Shown one piece after another: positions 1 through 9,730 of a stretch of DNA of 64,000 bases. The stretch is from NCBI GenBank assembly GCA_965221555.1, contig OZ244895.1:3348001-3412000 (forward strand), in the 5' to 3' direction. The notes below the pieces were generated by a model. That model saw only the letters and a program-made list of their open reading frames with translations. It searched no databases and had not been told where the DNA came from. Position numbers and translations under genes: made by a program. Source of the stretch: JAJEAD01 sp965221555. GTDB lineage: Bacteria; Pseudomonadota; Gammaproteobacteria; HK1. Numbering within the stretch: position 1 is the stretch's first letter; every line of letters starts with the position of its first letter.

Positions 1-47
1 GCGGTGAGTATGCTCGCGGCCACCCCGCCACCGGTACGACCGGCGCC

Positions 48-1042
<995 letters not shown>

Positions 1043-1046
<4 letters not shown>

Positions 1047-2056
1047 ACCCGCAGCGCGGCACGCGCGAGCCCGCACTGCTCGAGGTCGAGGGGCTGCGCA
1101 AGTACTTCCCCATTCGCTCGGGCATCGTCACGCGCAGGGTCGGACAGGTGCACGCGGTGGACGACGTGTCATTCTCGATCGCGGGGGGCGAGACCCTCGG
1201 CCTCGTCGGCGAGAGCGGCTGTGGAAAATCCACCGCCGGCAAGGCAGTGCTCAAGCTGGTCGAGCCGACCTCGGGCGCCATTCGGCTGCGCGGCCGCGAC
1301 ATCACGCGCTTGAACCGGACCGCGATGCGTCCGCTGCGCCGCGAGATGCAGCTCATCTTCCAGGATCCCTTCTCCTCGCTGAACCCGCGCATGACCGCCG
1401 GGGCCATCGTGCGCGAGCCGTTGTGGGTCCACGGGATCGGCGCCGCGTCGGAGCGTGACGATCGGGTGGCGGCGGCGTTTCGCCGCGTCGGACTGCGTCC
1501 CGAGCAGGCGAGCCGCTTTCCCCACCAGTTCTCGGGGGGACAGCGCCAGCGCATCGGAATCGCGCGGGCGCTGGTGCTCGGACCGAGCCTCATCGTGTGC
1601 GACGAGTGCGTATCGGCGCTTGACGTGTCGATCCAGGCTCAGGTCATCAATCTGCTCATGGACCTGCAGGACGAGTTTCATCTGGCATACCTGTTCATCT
1701 CGCACGATCTCGCGGTGGTGGAGCACATCAGCCACCGGGTGGCGGTGATGTACCTGGGACGCATCGTGGAGCTGACCGATCGTCGCCGCCTGTTCACCTC
1801 GCCGTTGCACCCCTACACCGAAGCGCTCCTGTCCGCGGTCCCGGCTCCCAATCCCGCCGGCGCGAGGCGCAAGCGGCTTATCCTGGAGGGCGACGTGCCG
1901 AGCCCGGTCTCGCCCCCGAGCGGATGCCACTTTCACCCGCGCTGTCCCCGGGCGATGGAAATCTGTCGGACCCAGGCCCCGGCTCTGCGCGAGGAACGCC
2001 CCGGACACTTCGTGTCCTGCCACCTCCACACCGGCGGCGCGTCGCTGGCTTCTTAG
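1043..2056 (+). CDS. Peptide-type ABC importer ATPase, second subunit (DppF/OppF family)
   Basis: Partner ATPase of the preceding gene, 337 residues from the chosen GTG start, which overlaps the upstream TGA. An earlier in-frame ATG at 953 would lie deep inside the first ATPase gene. Visible motifs are LRKYFPI at the N-terminus, Walker A GESGCGKST, signature FSGGQRQR, Walker B LIVCDECVSALD and the switch FISHD. The canonical Walker B reads DEPxSALD, so the C for P is a small deviation. The C-terminal cysteine-containing extension (GCHFHPRCPRA) is present. The gene ends tail-to-tail with the permease gene on the other strand, and the two stop codons share bases 2053-2056. Confidence 0.93.
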
Positions 2057-2937
2057 CCCTGCGACCTCGGGTCGAGAGTGTCGCGCAAACCGTCTCCGAG
2101 CATGTTGAATCCGAGCACCGCGAGGAAGATCGCGGTCGCGGGAACCAGGACGAAGCCGGGGGCGATCTCCAGATACTGGAACCCGACCTGCACCATGTTG
2201 CCCCACGAAGGGGTGGGAGGCTGGGCCCCGAGCCCGATGAAGCTCAGGCTCGCCTCGAGGATGATCGCGGTCCCCACGCCGAGCGAAGCCTGCACGATGA
2301 CCGGACTGAAGGCGTTGGCCAGGACATGGCGCAGGAGAATCACCCAGGTCGGCGCACCGATGGACTGCGCGGCGAGGACGTAGTCGTTCTCCTTGACCGA
2401 CAGCACTTGGCCGCGCACCAGCCGGGTGTAGGTCGGCGCGGCGACGACGGCGATGGCGACGGTCGCGTTCCAGACACCGGGCCCGAGGACGGCGGAGATG
2501 GTCAGCGCGAGCACCAGGGCGGGGAGGGCCATGACCGCGTCGACGATGCGCATCACCGCCTCGTCGAAGAACCCGCCGAGATATCCCGAGACGAGGCCGA
2601 TGGGCACGCCGATGACCACCGCGAAGAGCACCGCGACGGTCCCGACCTTGAGCGAGAGCCGGGCGCCGTAGAGCGTGCGGCTGAGCAGATCCCGTCCCAG
2701 CTCGTCGGTGCCGAGCGGGTGCTCGGCGCTCGGCCCGGAGAGCACCGCCGTGTAGTTCATCCGATTCGGCTCGTGCGGCGCGACCCACGGCGCGAGCAGG
2801 GCGAGCCCGACTTCCAGCGCCACCAGCACCGCGCCGAACATCGCCAGTCGGTGGCGCACGAGACGGCGCAGCGCGTCGCGGGTCGGGCTGTCGGGGACTG
2901 CCTGCGGAGCGGGCCCGGTGGCGGTCACGTCGGTCAC
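2053..2937 (-). CDS. Peptide-type ABC importer permease (DppC/OppC family)
   Basis: Inner-membrane permease subunit, 294 residues from a GTG start at 2937, chosen because the longer reading frame upstream runs through the preceding permease gene. The N-terminal region (RHRLAMFGAVLV) begins the first membrane segment. The loop with GTDELGRDLLSRTLYGAR and the late motif SLSFIGLGAQPPTPSWG are hallmarks of DppC-type permeases, as is the ending FNMLGDGLRDTLDPR. It follows the other permease by 19 bp on the same strand, so they form one transcript with the binding protein, opposite to the two ATPase genes. Confidence 0.93.
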   Translation of the reverse strand: MTDVTATGPAPQAVPDSPTRDALRRLVRHRLAMFGAVLVALEVGLALLAPWVAPHEPNRMNYTAVLSGPSAEHPLGTDELGRDLLSRTLYGARLSLKVGTVAVLFAVVIGVPIGLVSGYLGGFFDEAVMRIVDAVMALPALVLALTISAVLGPGVWNATVAIAVVAAPTYTRLVRGQVLSVKENDYVLAAQSIGAPTWVILLRHVLANAFSPVIVQASLGVGTAIILEASLSFIGLGAQPPTPSWGNMVQVGFQYLEIAPGFVLVPATAIFLAVLGFNMLGDGLRDTLDPRSQG

Positions 2938-2956
2938 GCCTCTCGCCTGCTCGCGC

Positions 2957-3910
2957 TCACGAACGGCGGATCCGCGGATCCAGCCATCCGTAGGCGAGAT
3001 CGACCAGCAGGTTGGCGACCACCACGGCGAGCGTGATGAACAGCACCACCGCCTGGATGGTGGAGTAGTCGCGCGAGAGGATGGAATCGACCAGCAGACG
3101 CCCGATCCCCGGGATCGCGAAGATCGTCTCGGTGATGATCGCGCCGCTGAACACACTGCCGAGCTCGATTCCGAGCACGGTCACCACGGGCAGGATCGCA
3201 TTCTTGAACGCGTGGGCGACGACGACCGCCCGCATCGTCAGCCCCTTGGAACGGGCGGTGCGGATATAGGCATGCTGGAGCACTTCGACGAAGCTCGACC
3301 GGGTCTGGCGCATGATGACCGCGGCAAGGACGAAGCTGAGCGTCAAGGCCGGAAGGATGGAGCTGCGCAGGCTCGCCACCGGATCGTCGAGCAGGGGCAC
3401 GTATCCGGAGGCGGGCAACCAGCGCAGGCGCAGCGACACCACGTAGATGAGCAGCCCGCCGGTGAGGAAGTACGGCATCGCGGCGCCGACCAGCGCCAAC
3501 GAGGTGCTCAACCAGTCCTTCCACGAGCGCGGGTGCATCGCCGCGAACACGCCGACCGGGATCGCCACCAGCATTGCAAACACCAGCCCCAGGAGCCCGA
3601 TCTGGACGGTGGGCAGGATGCGGGGACGGATGATGTCCCACACCGCCTGATTGTTCAGGTAGGACCAGCCCAGATCGCCCGTGAGGAGGTTGCCGAGCCA
3701 GATGAAGTACTGCGTGTAGAGCGGCCGATCGAGCCCGTGCTGGGCGCGCAGCGAGGCGATCAGCTCGTCGGAGACTTCGGTGAAGGCGTTCTCGACGAGC
3801 AGTTCGACCGGGTCGCCGGGGATGAGCCGCATCAGCCCGAAGACGATGATCGAGGTCAGGAACAGAACCGGCACCGTCGCGAGCAGGCGCCGAATCGCGT
3901 AGTGAATCAC
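2957..3910 (-). CDS. Peptide-type ABC importer permease (DppB/OppB family)
   Basis: Inner-membrane permease subunit, 317 residues from GTG 3910. That start is preceded by an AAGGAAGGCGG ribosome-binding site; an in-frame start eight codons upstream has none. The N-terminus IRRLLATVPVLFLTSIIVF is the first membrane helix, and RLIPGDP, AHAFKNAILPVVTVLG and the ending DLAYGWLDPRIR are characteristic of DppB-type permeases. It lies between the binding protein and the second permease, 202 bp downstream of the binding-protein stop codon. The gap contains a strong hairpin. Confidence 0.93.
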   Translation of the reverse strand: MIHYAIRRLLATVPVLFLTSIIVFGLMRLIPGDPVELLVENAFTEVSDELIASLRAQHGLDRPLYTQYFIWLGNLLTGDLGWSYLNNQAVWDIIRPRILPTVQIGLLGLVFAMLVAIPVGVFAAMHPRSWKDWLSTSLALVGAAMPYFLTGGLLIYVVSLRLRWLPASGYVPLLDDPVASLRSSILPALTLSFVLAAVIMRQTRSSFVEVLQHAYIRTARSKGLTMRAVVVAHAFKNAILPVVTVLGIELGSVFSGAIITETIFAIPGIGRLLVDSILSRDYSTIQAVVLFITLAVVVANLLVDLAYGWLDPRIRRS

Positions 3911-4037
3911 TCCGCCTTCCTTTTGCACCGGCACGCCGCGCGAGCGCGGGGCCCGCGGGCGTAGGCATCCGGGACGGTGCGTCTTCCAGTGCGCATGCGC
4001 CGGCGCTTCGAGGTCAATCCCCGGCTTGACTCCCCCG

Positions 4038-4069
4038 ATCCCTCCCCCCTCGATTCCGGGGGGAGGGAT
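4038..4069 (-). promoter_or_regulatory. 12-bp perfect stem-loop between binding-protein and permease genes
   Basis: The arm ATCCCTCCCCCC (4038-4049) pairs perfectly with GGGGGGAGGGAT (4058-4069) across an 8-base loop. There is no T-run on either side, so it is not a classical intrinsic terminator. It lies just after the binding-protein gene and before the permeases in the direction of transcription. In many ABC operons such hairpins protect the upstream mRNA and raise binding protein over permease. That role here is inference. Confidence 0.6.
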
Positions 4070-4112
4070 TGCGGGGGCGCGATGGGAGAATCCCTGACTT
4101 GCCGCGGGCCGT

Positions 4113-5651
4113 TCAGCCCTCCAGGTACAGGTCCCGATAGTTGATGATCGAGTCCTGGGCGTGCACGAAGCCCTTCACGTTCGGCAGGAGCCCCTTGAAG
4201 TCCGAGCCGTAGTGGTACGGAACGTACACCGCGTCCTCGTTCATGAGGCTTGAGACCTGGCGGAAGAGGCGACGGCGTTCGTCCATGTCCTGAGCCGAGC
4301 GTTGCGCGTCCATCAGCGCGTCCATCTTCGGGTTCCCGTAGCCCATGCGCTTGGCCTGCCGGCCGGTCGAATGGAGCATGATGTAGAGGTACTGGTCCGG
4401 GTCCGGTCGGTAGCCCCACCAACCCTCCAGCACGAGCTGCATCGTCCCCTTGCGCATGGCGGCCCAGTAGCTGCCCCCGTCGATGCCCTCGGTGTTCACC
4501 GTCACGCCGATCTCGGCCGCGTTCGCCTGGAAGATCTGCGTGGTGCGCTGCTTGACGGGGTCGGGCGTGGTGGGTCCGAGCAGCTCGATGGGCTGATCCA
4601 GACCGGACTCCTCGACCAGCCTCTTCGCTTTTTCGAGGTCCCTCTCGTAGGGCCGGTAGTTCGGATCATGGAAGGGACTGCCGGGCAGGATTCCGTCGTA
4701 GCCGATCGAGCCGGTCCCGAAATAGCCCACATGGTGCAGGGCTTCGCGGTCGATCGCCCACTGGAAGGCTTGACGCAGCTTCTGGCTGCGCCCGGCGTAC
4801 TCGTCCCGCACGTTGAATCCGAACCACTCCCAGCGGAAGCCGACCTTCTCCGAGACGACGATTTCGCCGTCTTCGCGCAGTCGCGGGATGTCCTGCAGGG
4901 GCAGTGACTCGGCGAGCTGCACGCCGCCGGAGCGAAGCTCGGCGAGCCGAGTGCTGTCGACCGGGATGGGTCGGAGCACGAGACGGTCGAGGTGCGGCTT
5001 GCCCGTATTCCAGTAGTCCCCGTTGCGCTCCAGTACCGAGTGCGCATCCTTCAGGTACTCGACGGCCTTGAAGGGGCCGGTTCCCGCCGGATGCAGGCCA
5101 TATTCCTTGCCCCACCGCTCGACCGCGGTCGGAGAGGCGACGCAGCCCGCCACGTCGACCAGCGGATACAGGAACGCCGCAAAGGGGTGCTTCAGGTGGA
5201 GCTTGACGGTGTTCGCGTCGACCACCTCGATGGTGTCGAGCACGCTGATCTCGCCGCCTCGAATGGAGCCGGTGTCCGGGTTGCGGATCCGCTCCAGGTT
5301 GTAGCGCACGGCTTCGGCATCGAAGGCGGTGCCGTCGTGAAACTTGACGCCCGCACGCGTGGTGAGCACGACGGTGCGGTCATTCTCCCACTCCCAGGAT
5401 TCGACCAGCCCCGGGATGAGTCGACCGTTCGCATCGATGTCGAACAACGTGTCGTGGATCGCCTGGGTCGTTGCGCGGCCTTGCAGACTGCCCGCAAGGT
5501 GCGGGTCGAAGGTGCGCGGATCGGCGTAGAGGGCGACGGTCAGTTCGCCGCCGTCCTTCATCGCCGCGGGCGCGCGGGTCGCATAGGGCAGGAGACCGCC
5601 CGCCACCGCCGCGGCCGCCGAAGTCTTCAGAAACTCTCTGCGAGTCGTCAT
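4113..5651 (-). CDS. Extracellular solute-binding protein, family 5, Tat-exported
   Basis: Substrate-binding protein of the adjacent ABC importer, 512 residues. The start at 5651 has an AAGGAGA ribosome-binding site seven bases upstream; the longer frame adds 21 unlikely residues. The N-terminus TTRREFLKTSAAAAVAGG is a twin-arginine signal followed by a hydrophobic stretch, so the protein is probably exported folded by Tat. Family 5 traits include GGELTVALYADPRTFDPH, the region YNLERIRNPDTGS and the late QLVLEGWWGYRPDPDQYL. It heads the minus-strand operon. The peptide, nickel or opine-like substrate is not decidable from the sequence. A small hairpin (5671-5688, CGTGCT/AGCACG) sits in its leader. 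Confidence 0.92.
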   Translation of the reverse strand: MTTRREFLKTSAAAAVAGGLLPYATRAPAAMKDGGELTVALYADPRTFDPHLAGSLQGRATTQAIHDTLFDIDANGRLIPGLVESWEWENDRTVVLTTRAGVKFHDGTAFDAEAVRYNLERIRNPDTGSIRGGEISVLDTIEVVDANTVKLHLKHPFAAFLYPLVDVAGCVASPTAVERWGKEYGLHPAGTGPFKAVEYLKDAHSVLERNGDYWNTGKPHLDRLVLRPIPVDSTRLAELRSGGVQLAESLPLQDIPRLREDGEIVVSEKVGFRWEWFGFNVRDEYAGRSQKLRQAFQWAIDREALHHVGYFGTGSIGYDGILPGSPFHDPNYRPYERDLEKAKRLVEESGLDQPIELLGPTTPDPVKQRTTQIFQANAAEIGVTVNTEGIDGGSYWAAMRKGTMQLVLEGWWGYRPDPDQYLYIMLHSTGRQAKRMGYGNPKMDALMDAQRSAQDMDERRRLFRQVSSLMNEDAVYVPYHYGSDFKGLLPNVKGFVHAQDSIINYRDLYLEG

Positions 5652-6107
5652 GTTGCTCTCCTTGATTCCTCGTGCTCGAAGCAGCACGTTCGCGGCCACG
5701 CCGGGAAGGCGCAAGGCTCAGCGCAGTCTCGTGCCCGCCGCGGCGCGGTCCAGAGCCTAGTGCGACCATTCCACCGCACCGCAACCCCTGCTTGCCGTGC
5801 CCCGGGAAACGATCGGGGCCGGGCCGCGAGACCCGGCGCAAGGCACCGCTTGTTCAGGATAGGGAGGCTGCGTCACGCTGATCCGGAGGCCCTCGAACGT
5901 CGCCGCCGAACCGTAGCACGTTAAGCGAGGATGGCAACCGAGCCCGTCCGGCGTCCACGTGCGCGGTCGGCGCTTCGTTCACCCCCTCCTGAGCAGCGCC
6001 TTGCGTGCCCGAAGCGGTGGCTGTTCGGGCTCGTTCGCGCTTGAGCCCGCCGCGCCGAGAATCTATCGTAACGGCGACGCCACGCCCCCCGAGGGGTCCA
6101 CTAGACG
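5652..6107. other. Intergenic region between divergent genes, no gene seen
   Basis: This 456-bp stretch separates the minus-strand binding-protein gene from plus-strand ubiK. Apart from the binding-protein leader I see no coding signal of its own: frames here are arginine-rich, low-complexity and lack ribosome-binding sites. It must contain promoters for both directions, but no convincing -35/-10 pair is visible. Confidence 0.5.
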
Positions 6108-6377
6108 ATGCCCCGGCCCTTCGATCCCGAACGACTCGACGAGATGGTTCGCCGGATCGTCGATGCGTTGCCCGAGGGCGTCGGCACCCTCGAACGCGAA
6201 GCGCGATCGACCCTGCGAAGCGTACTCGGCGCCGCCCTGGAACGCATGGAGCTGGTGAGCCGCGAAGAGTTCGACGTGCAGCAGGCGGTGCTGGAGCGCA
6301 CCCGCGAGAAGGTGGAGAGCCTGGAGCGCACGGTCGCGGAACTGGAGGCGAGGCTCTCCGGCTCCAAAGTCGACTGA
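6108..6377 (+). CDS. ubiK: Ubiquinone biosynthesis accessory factor UbiK (BMFP family)
   Basis: Small 89-residue protein of the BMFP/YqiC family. In Enterobacteria UbiK binds UbiJ and assists the aerobic ubiquinone-synthesis complex. The sequence shows the family pattern: FDPERLDEMVRRIVDALPEG at the N-terminus, the central LERMELVSREEFDVQQAVL, then a C-terminal coiled coil (RTREKVESLERTVAELEARL) that mediates trimerisation. The length is usual. It sits 78 bp upstream of comM, an arrangement common in gammaproteobacteria. It fits with coq7 and ubiA elsewhere in the window. Confidence 0.92.
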   Translation: MPRPFDPERLDEMVRRIVDALPEGVGTLEREARSTLRSVLGAALERMELVSREEFDVQQAVLERTREKVESLERTVAELEARLSGSKVD

Positions 6378-6455
6378 AACCCGGCCTCGATCGCCATTCT
6401 CGGGCGCCTCGCAGCGCCGGAGGATCACGCCATCGCGGATCCCCGGTCACTGTCC

Positions 6456-7973
6456 ATGTCGCTCGCCGTGGTGTTCAGTCGCGCCCGCACCGGCATCGAA
6501 GCCCCGCTGGTCACGGTGGAAGTCCACCTCAGTGGGGGCTTGCCCGCCTTCTCCATCGTCGGACTGGCGGAGACCGCCGTGAAGGAGGCCAAGGACCGGG
6601 TGCGCAGCGCGCTGATGACCCTGGACTTCGCCTTTCCCAAGCAACGCATCACCGTCAACCTTGCCCCTGCGGAGCTGCCCAAGCACGGGGGACGCTTCGA
6701 CCTGCCGATTGCGGTGGGCATCCTTGCCGCATCGGGCCAGATCGATACCCGGGGTCTGGGCGGCTACGAAATGATCGGGGAGCTCGCGCTGACCGGCGCG
6801 CTGCGCCCGGGCGGCGGCACCTTGCCGAGCGCGCTGCGGGCACGCGAGGCGGGCCGCGCCCTGATTCTTCCCGCGGGCGACGAGGTGGCGGCGGGTCTGG
6901 TGCGAGAGGCGCAGGTCCTTCCCGCCCACAGCCTCCTCGACGTGTACCGGCACCTGATCGGCGACGCGCCACTCGCGGCGCACGTCACGCCGAGGATGGA
7001 CGCCTCTTCCCCCTCGGGACCCTCGCAGGAGGATCTGAAAGACGTGCGTGGCCAGCACCGCGCCCGGCGCGCGCTGGAGATTGCGGCCTGCGGCGGCCAC
7101 CATCTCCTCATGATCGGTCCTCCGGGGACCGGGAAGACGATGCTCGCGCAACGCCTCCCCGGCATCCTGCCCGCCATGAGCGAGGCGGAGGCGCTGGAGG
7201 CGGCCACCGTGCTCTCGGTCGCGGCGAGACCCTTCGATGCGCGGGAGTGGGCGAGGCGGCCCTTTCGCGCCCCCCATCACAGCGCCTCCGCGGTCGCGCT
7301 GGTCGGCGGGGGCGCCCACCCGAAGCCGGGTGAGATCTCGCTCGCCCACCGGGGAGTGCTCTTTCTCGACGAGCTCGCGGAATTCAATCGACACGTGCTG
7401 GATGTACTGCGCCAACCTCTGGAGTCGGGCCAGGTGACGATTTCCCGCGCGGCGAGGAGTGTGGACTTTCCCGCGTGCTTTCAGTTGGTCTGCGCGATGA
7501 ACCCGTGTCCCTGCGGCCACTTTGGCGACGGCACCGAACGCTGCGCGTGCTCCCCCGCCCAGAGGGTGCGCTACGGGGCGAAAGTGTCAGGCCCTCTGCT
7601 CGACCGCATCGATCTGCTGGTGGAGACCCTGCCCTGGCCCGACGATGCCGGCGCCGAGAAGGCCACTCCGAGCGAATCCACGGCCAGTATCGCCGCGCGC
7701 GTCGCGACGGCCCGGGCGCTTCAGGAAGGACGCCAGGGCGCCCCGAACGCCCGGCTCACGCCGAACGAGACCGAGCGTCATTGCACCCTGGGCGAGGCCG
7801 AACGCGCCCTGATGCACCGCGCCGCGCGGCGTCTCGGGCTCTCCGCACGCAGCCACCACCGGGTGCTGCGGGTGGCGCGCACCGTCGCCGACCTCGCGGG
7901 GGGCGGGCGCATCGAGGCGCCCCACGTGCTCGAAGCCCTGTCCTACCGGCGACTGGAGCGATTTCGCGCCTGA
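6456..7973 (+). CDS. comM: YifB/ComM family AAA+ ATPase (Mg-chelatase-like)
   Basis: Cytoplasmic AAA+ helicase-type protein of 505 residues. ComM promotes branch migration during integration of transforming DNA in Vibrio and other gammaproteobacteria. The N-terminal ChlI-like domain (FSIVGLAETAVKEAKDRVR, ITVNLAPAELPKHGGRFDLP) is followed by Walker A GPPGTGKTMLAQRLPGILP, the HHSAS motif, Walker B VLFLDELAEF, the cysteine-rich NPCPCGHFGD insertion, and a C-terminal helical domain ending ALSYRRLERF. The full family length is present. It is probably co-transcribed with ubiK. Confidence 0.93.
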   Translation: MSLAVVFSRARTGIEAPLVTVEVHLSGGLPAFSIVGLAETAVKEAKDRVRSALMTLDFAFPKQRITVNLAPAELPKHGGRFDLPIAVGILAASGQIDTRGLGGYEMIGELALTGALRPGGGTLPSALRAREAGRALILPAGDEVAAGLVREAQVLPAHSLLDVYRHLIGDAPLAAHVTPRMDASSPSGPSQEDLKDVRGQHRARRALEIAACGGHHLLMIGPPGTGKTMLAQRLPGILPAMSEAEALEAATVLSVAARPFDAREWARRPFRAPHHSASAVALVGGGAHPKPGEISLAHRGVLFLDELAEFNRHVLDVLRQPLESGQVTISRAARSVDFPACFQLVCAMNPCPCGHFGDGTERCACSPAQRVRYGAKVSGPLLDRIDLLVETLPWPDDAGAEKATPSESTASIAARVATARALQEGRQGAPNARLTPNETERHCTLGEAERALMHRAARRLGLSARSHHRVLRVARTVADLAGGGRIEAPHVLEALSYRRLERFRA

Positions 7974-8169
7974 GCGGCGCTTCGATAGCAAGGCATCGCC
8001 GCCGCCACGCCTTCGACGCCATGACTTCCCCAACCCGCCCAACGGCCTCTGGCGGATGACCGCCGTCCTTGCGCAGCCACCGGCGACTGCCTGCGCGGCA
8101 GGCGCGGAGTGGCCCTAGCATCGGGGATGCGTACTTGAACCGGGAACCGACATCCGCTCAAATGACCCA

Positions 8170-8553
8170 ATGAGCGATCCCGGCCTCCACTGCATCGAGG
8201 TTTCCGCCGAGAGCTTCTACATCGAGGCCCAGTCGAACCCCGACGCGCAGCGCTACGTGTTCGCGTACACGATCACCATTCGCAACGTCGGCCAGGTGGC
8301 GGCACAGCTACTGACCAGGCACTGGGTGATCACCGACTCCGACGGCAAGGTGGAGGAGGTCAAGGGCGATGGTGTGGTGGGAGAGCAGCCGCACCTGAAC
8401 CCGGGCGAGGCGTTTCGTTACACCAGCGGGACGATCATCGAGACACCGGTGGGCGCGATGCGCGGAAGCTACCAGATGGTGGCCGACGACGGCTCGCGTT
8501 TCGACGCGGAGATCCCCGAGTTCGTCCTGCTCGCGCCGCGCACCCTGCATTAG
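8170..8553 (+). CDS. apaG: ApaG domain protein (Co2+/Mg2+ efflux-associated)
   Basis: 127-residue ApaG/F-box A-type beta-sandwich protein. Loss of ApaG in Salmonella affects cobalt resistance and magnesium efflux; its biochemical role is unclear. The family pattern is complete: YVFAYTITIRNVG, LLTRHWVITDSDGKVEEVKGDGVVGEQP, the glycine-rich GEAFRYTSGT, TPVGAMRGSYQM and a C-terminal IPEFVLLAP. In E. coli apaG lies directly upstream of apaH. Here the two are in the same order but separated by 337 bp holding a copy of the interspersed repeat. Confidence 0.95.
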   Translation: MSDPGLHCIEVSAESFYIEAQSNPDAQRYVFAYTITIRNVGQVAAQLLTRHWVITDSDGKVEEVKGDGVVGEQPHLNPGEAFRYTSGTIIETPVGAMRGSYQMVADDGSRFDAEIPEFVLLAPRTLH

Positions 8554-8698
8554 GCTGCGGCCCTACACGCCCGGCCGCCCGACCGGTGGCACCTCGCTTG
8601 GGCCTCCCGTCACATCCGGGTCGAACGCCGCGCATGGCGAAGACCGAGGGCGGTCCGACGGGACGCCCGCCTGGACGGGCCGTGAGCCCCTGGCCCGT

Positions 8699-8874
8699 AA
8701 CTTTCACCGATCTCTCAACCAGCGCAGGTCAGCATTTTCGCGGTTGCGCGCCATACTCCCTCAAGACGGAACGACTTCATGTCGGCTACGACTTCAGCGT
8801 TTTTTCGGTGCTTGCGCCCCACTGTCACGGCATCCTGACGCTCGAAGCGGCCGTGAATCGGTGAAGTGTGCGGA
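8699..8874 (+). repeat. Interspersed repeat copy A (subfamily I), between apaG and apaH
   Basis: Near-full copy of the repeat family. The left arm starts at CTTTCACCGAT; the core TGTCGGCTACGACTTCAGC lies at 8779-8797; the right arm reads GGCATCCTGACGCTCGAAGC, then AATCGGTGAAGTGTGCGG. The two ends are inverted relative to each other. The right end stops about 15 bases before the apaH start codon, so the element forms the apaH leader. Identity to copies at 36.4 and 52 kb is high in the core and looser in the arms. Confidence 0.75.
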
Positions 8875-8890
8875 AAACTGAGAATTTGAA

Positions 8891-9730
8891 ATGATGGCCA
8901 CGTACGCGATCGGAGACGTTCAGGGATGTGCGGGGGCGCTCTTCTCCCTCCTTGAGCGCATCGCCTTCGATCGCGAGCGCGACCGACTCTGGTTCGTCGG
9001 CGACCTCGTGAACCGGGGCCCTGACTCACTCGAAGTGTTGCGCTTCGTGCGGGGGCTCGGTGCACGCGCGGTGAGCGTGCTCGGCAATCACGATCTGCAC
9101 CTGCTCGCGTGTGCCGGCGGTGCGCGCGAGCTACGCGCGAAGGACACTTTCGGCGACGTGCTCGACGCTCCCGACCGCGATGCCCTGCTGGAATGGTTGC
9201 GGGTGCGGCCGCTTCTGCACTTCGATGAAGACCGCGGCATCGTGATGGTGCACGCGGGGCTTCACCCCCAGTGGTCGCTCGCGGAAGCAAGAACGCTGGC
9301 CTGCGAAGTCGAAGAGGTACTGCGCGGTCCCGCCGACCGTGCCTTCTATCACGAGATGTACGGCGACGAACCGCGGCGCTGGTCTCCCGCGCTCACCGGC
9401 CCCTCGCGCCATCGCTTCATCGTCAATGCCCTCACTCGGATGCGCTACGTCACGGGCGACGGAGCGCTCGAGTTCCAGCATGCCGGCCCCCCCGGCACTC
9501 AGGCGAGAGGCCTCATACCCTGGTTCGAAGCGCCGGGGTGCCGTAGCCGCGAGACGCCCATCGTCTTTGGCCACTGGGCAACGCTTGCGCTTCATGAGCC
9601 CGTCGACCCGGTCCACCGCGTGCATCACCTCGACACCGGCTGCGTGTGGGGCGGCACATTGAGCGCCATGCGCCTTGAGGACGGTAGCCGCTTCAGCGTG
9701 CCGGGACAGGGGAGCGGCGAGCGTAGGTGA
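8891..9730 (+). CDS. apaH: Symmetrical bis(5'-nucleosyl)-tetraphosphatase (Ap4A hydrolase)
   Basis: 279-residue cytoplasmic metallophosphatase that splits Ap4A into two ADP, controlling dinucleoside polyphosphate alarmones and, in E. coli, removal of Np4 RNA caps. Motifs of the calcineurin-type phosphoesterase fold are clear: YAIGDVQGC, GDLVNRGPDS, VLGNHDLHL and MVHAGLHPQW, plus the ApaH-specific YHEMYGDEPRRW and FGHWATL near the C-terminus. Two adjacent ATG codons could start it. The 3' end overlaps the end of convergent folA by 38 bp. Confidence 0.95.
   Translation: MMATYAIGDVQGCAGALFSLLERIAFDRERDRLWFVGDLVNRGPDSLEVLRFVRGLGARAVSVLGNHDLHLLACAGGARELRAKDTFGDVLDAPDRDALLEWLRVRPLLHFDEDRGIVMVHAGLHPQWSLAEARTLACEVEEVLRGPADRAFYHEMYGDEPRRWSPALTGPSRHRFIVNALTRMRYVTGDGALEFQHAGPPGTQARGLIPWFEAPGCRSRETPIVFGHWATLALHEPVDPVHRVHHLDTGCVWGGTLSAMRLEDGSRFSVPGQGSGERR

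Noticed and set aside
5854..6450. Minus-strand frame opposite ubiK
   Set aside because: Antisense to ubiK, arginine-rich, with no recognisable domain.
8660..8880. A small gene between apaG and apaH
   Set aside because: The only open frame there is explained by the interspersed repeat, and it is not conserved as a protein in the other copies, where it is interrupted.
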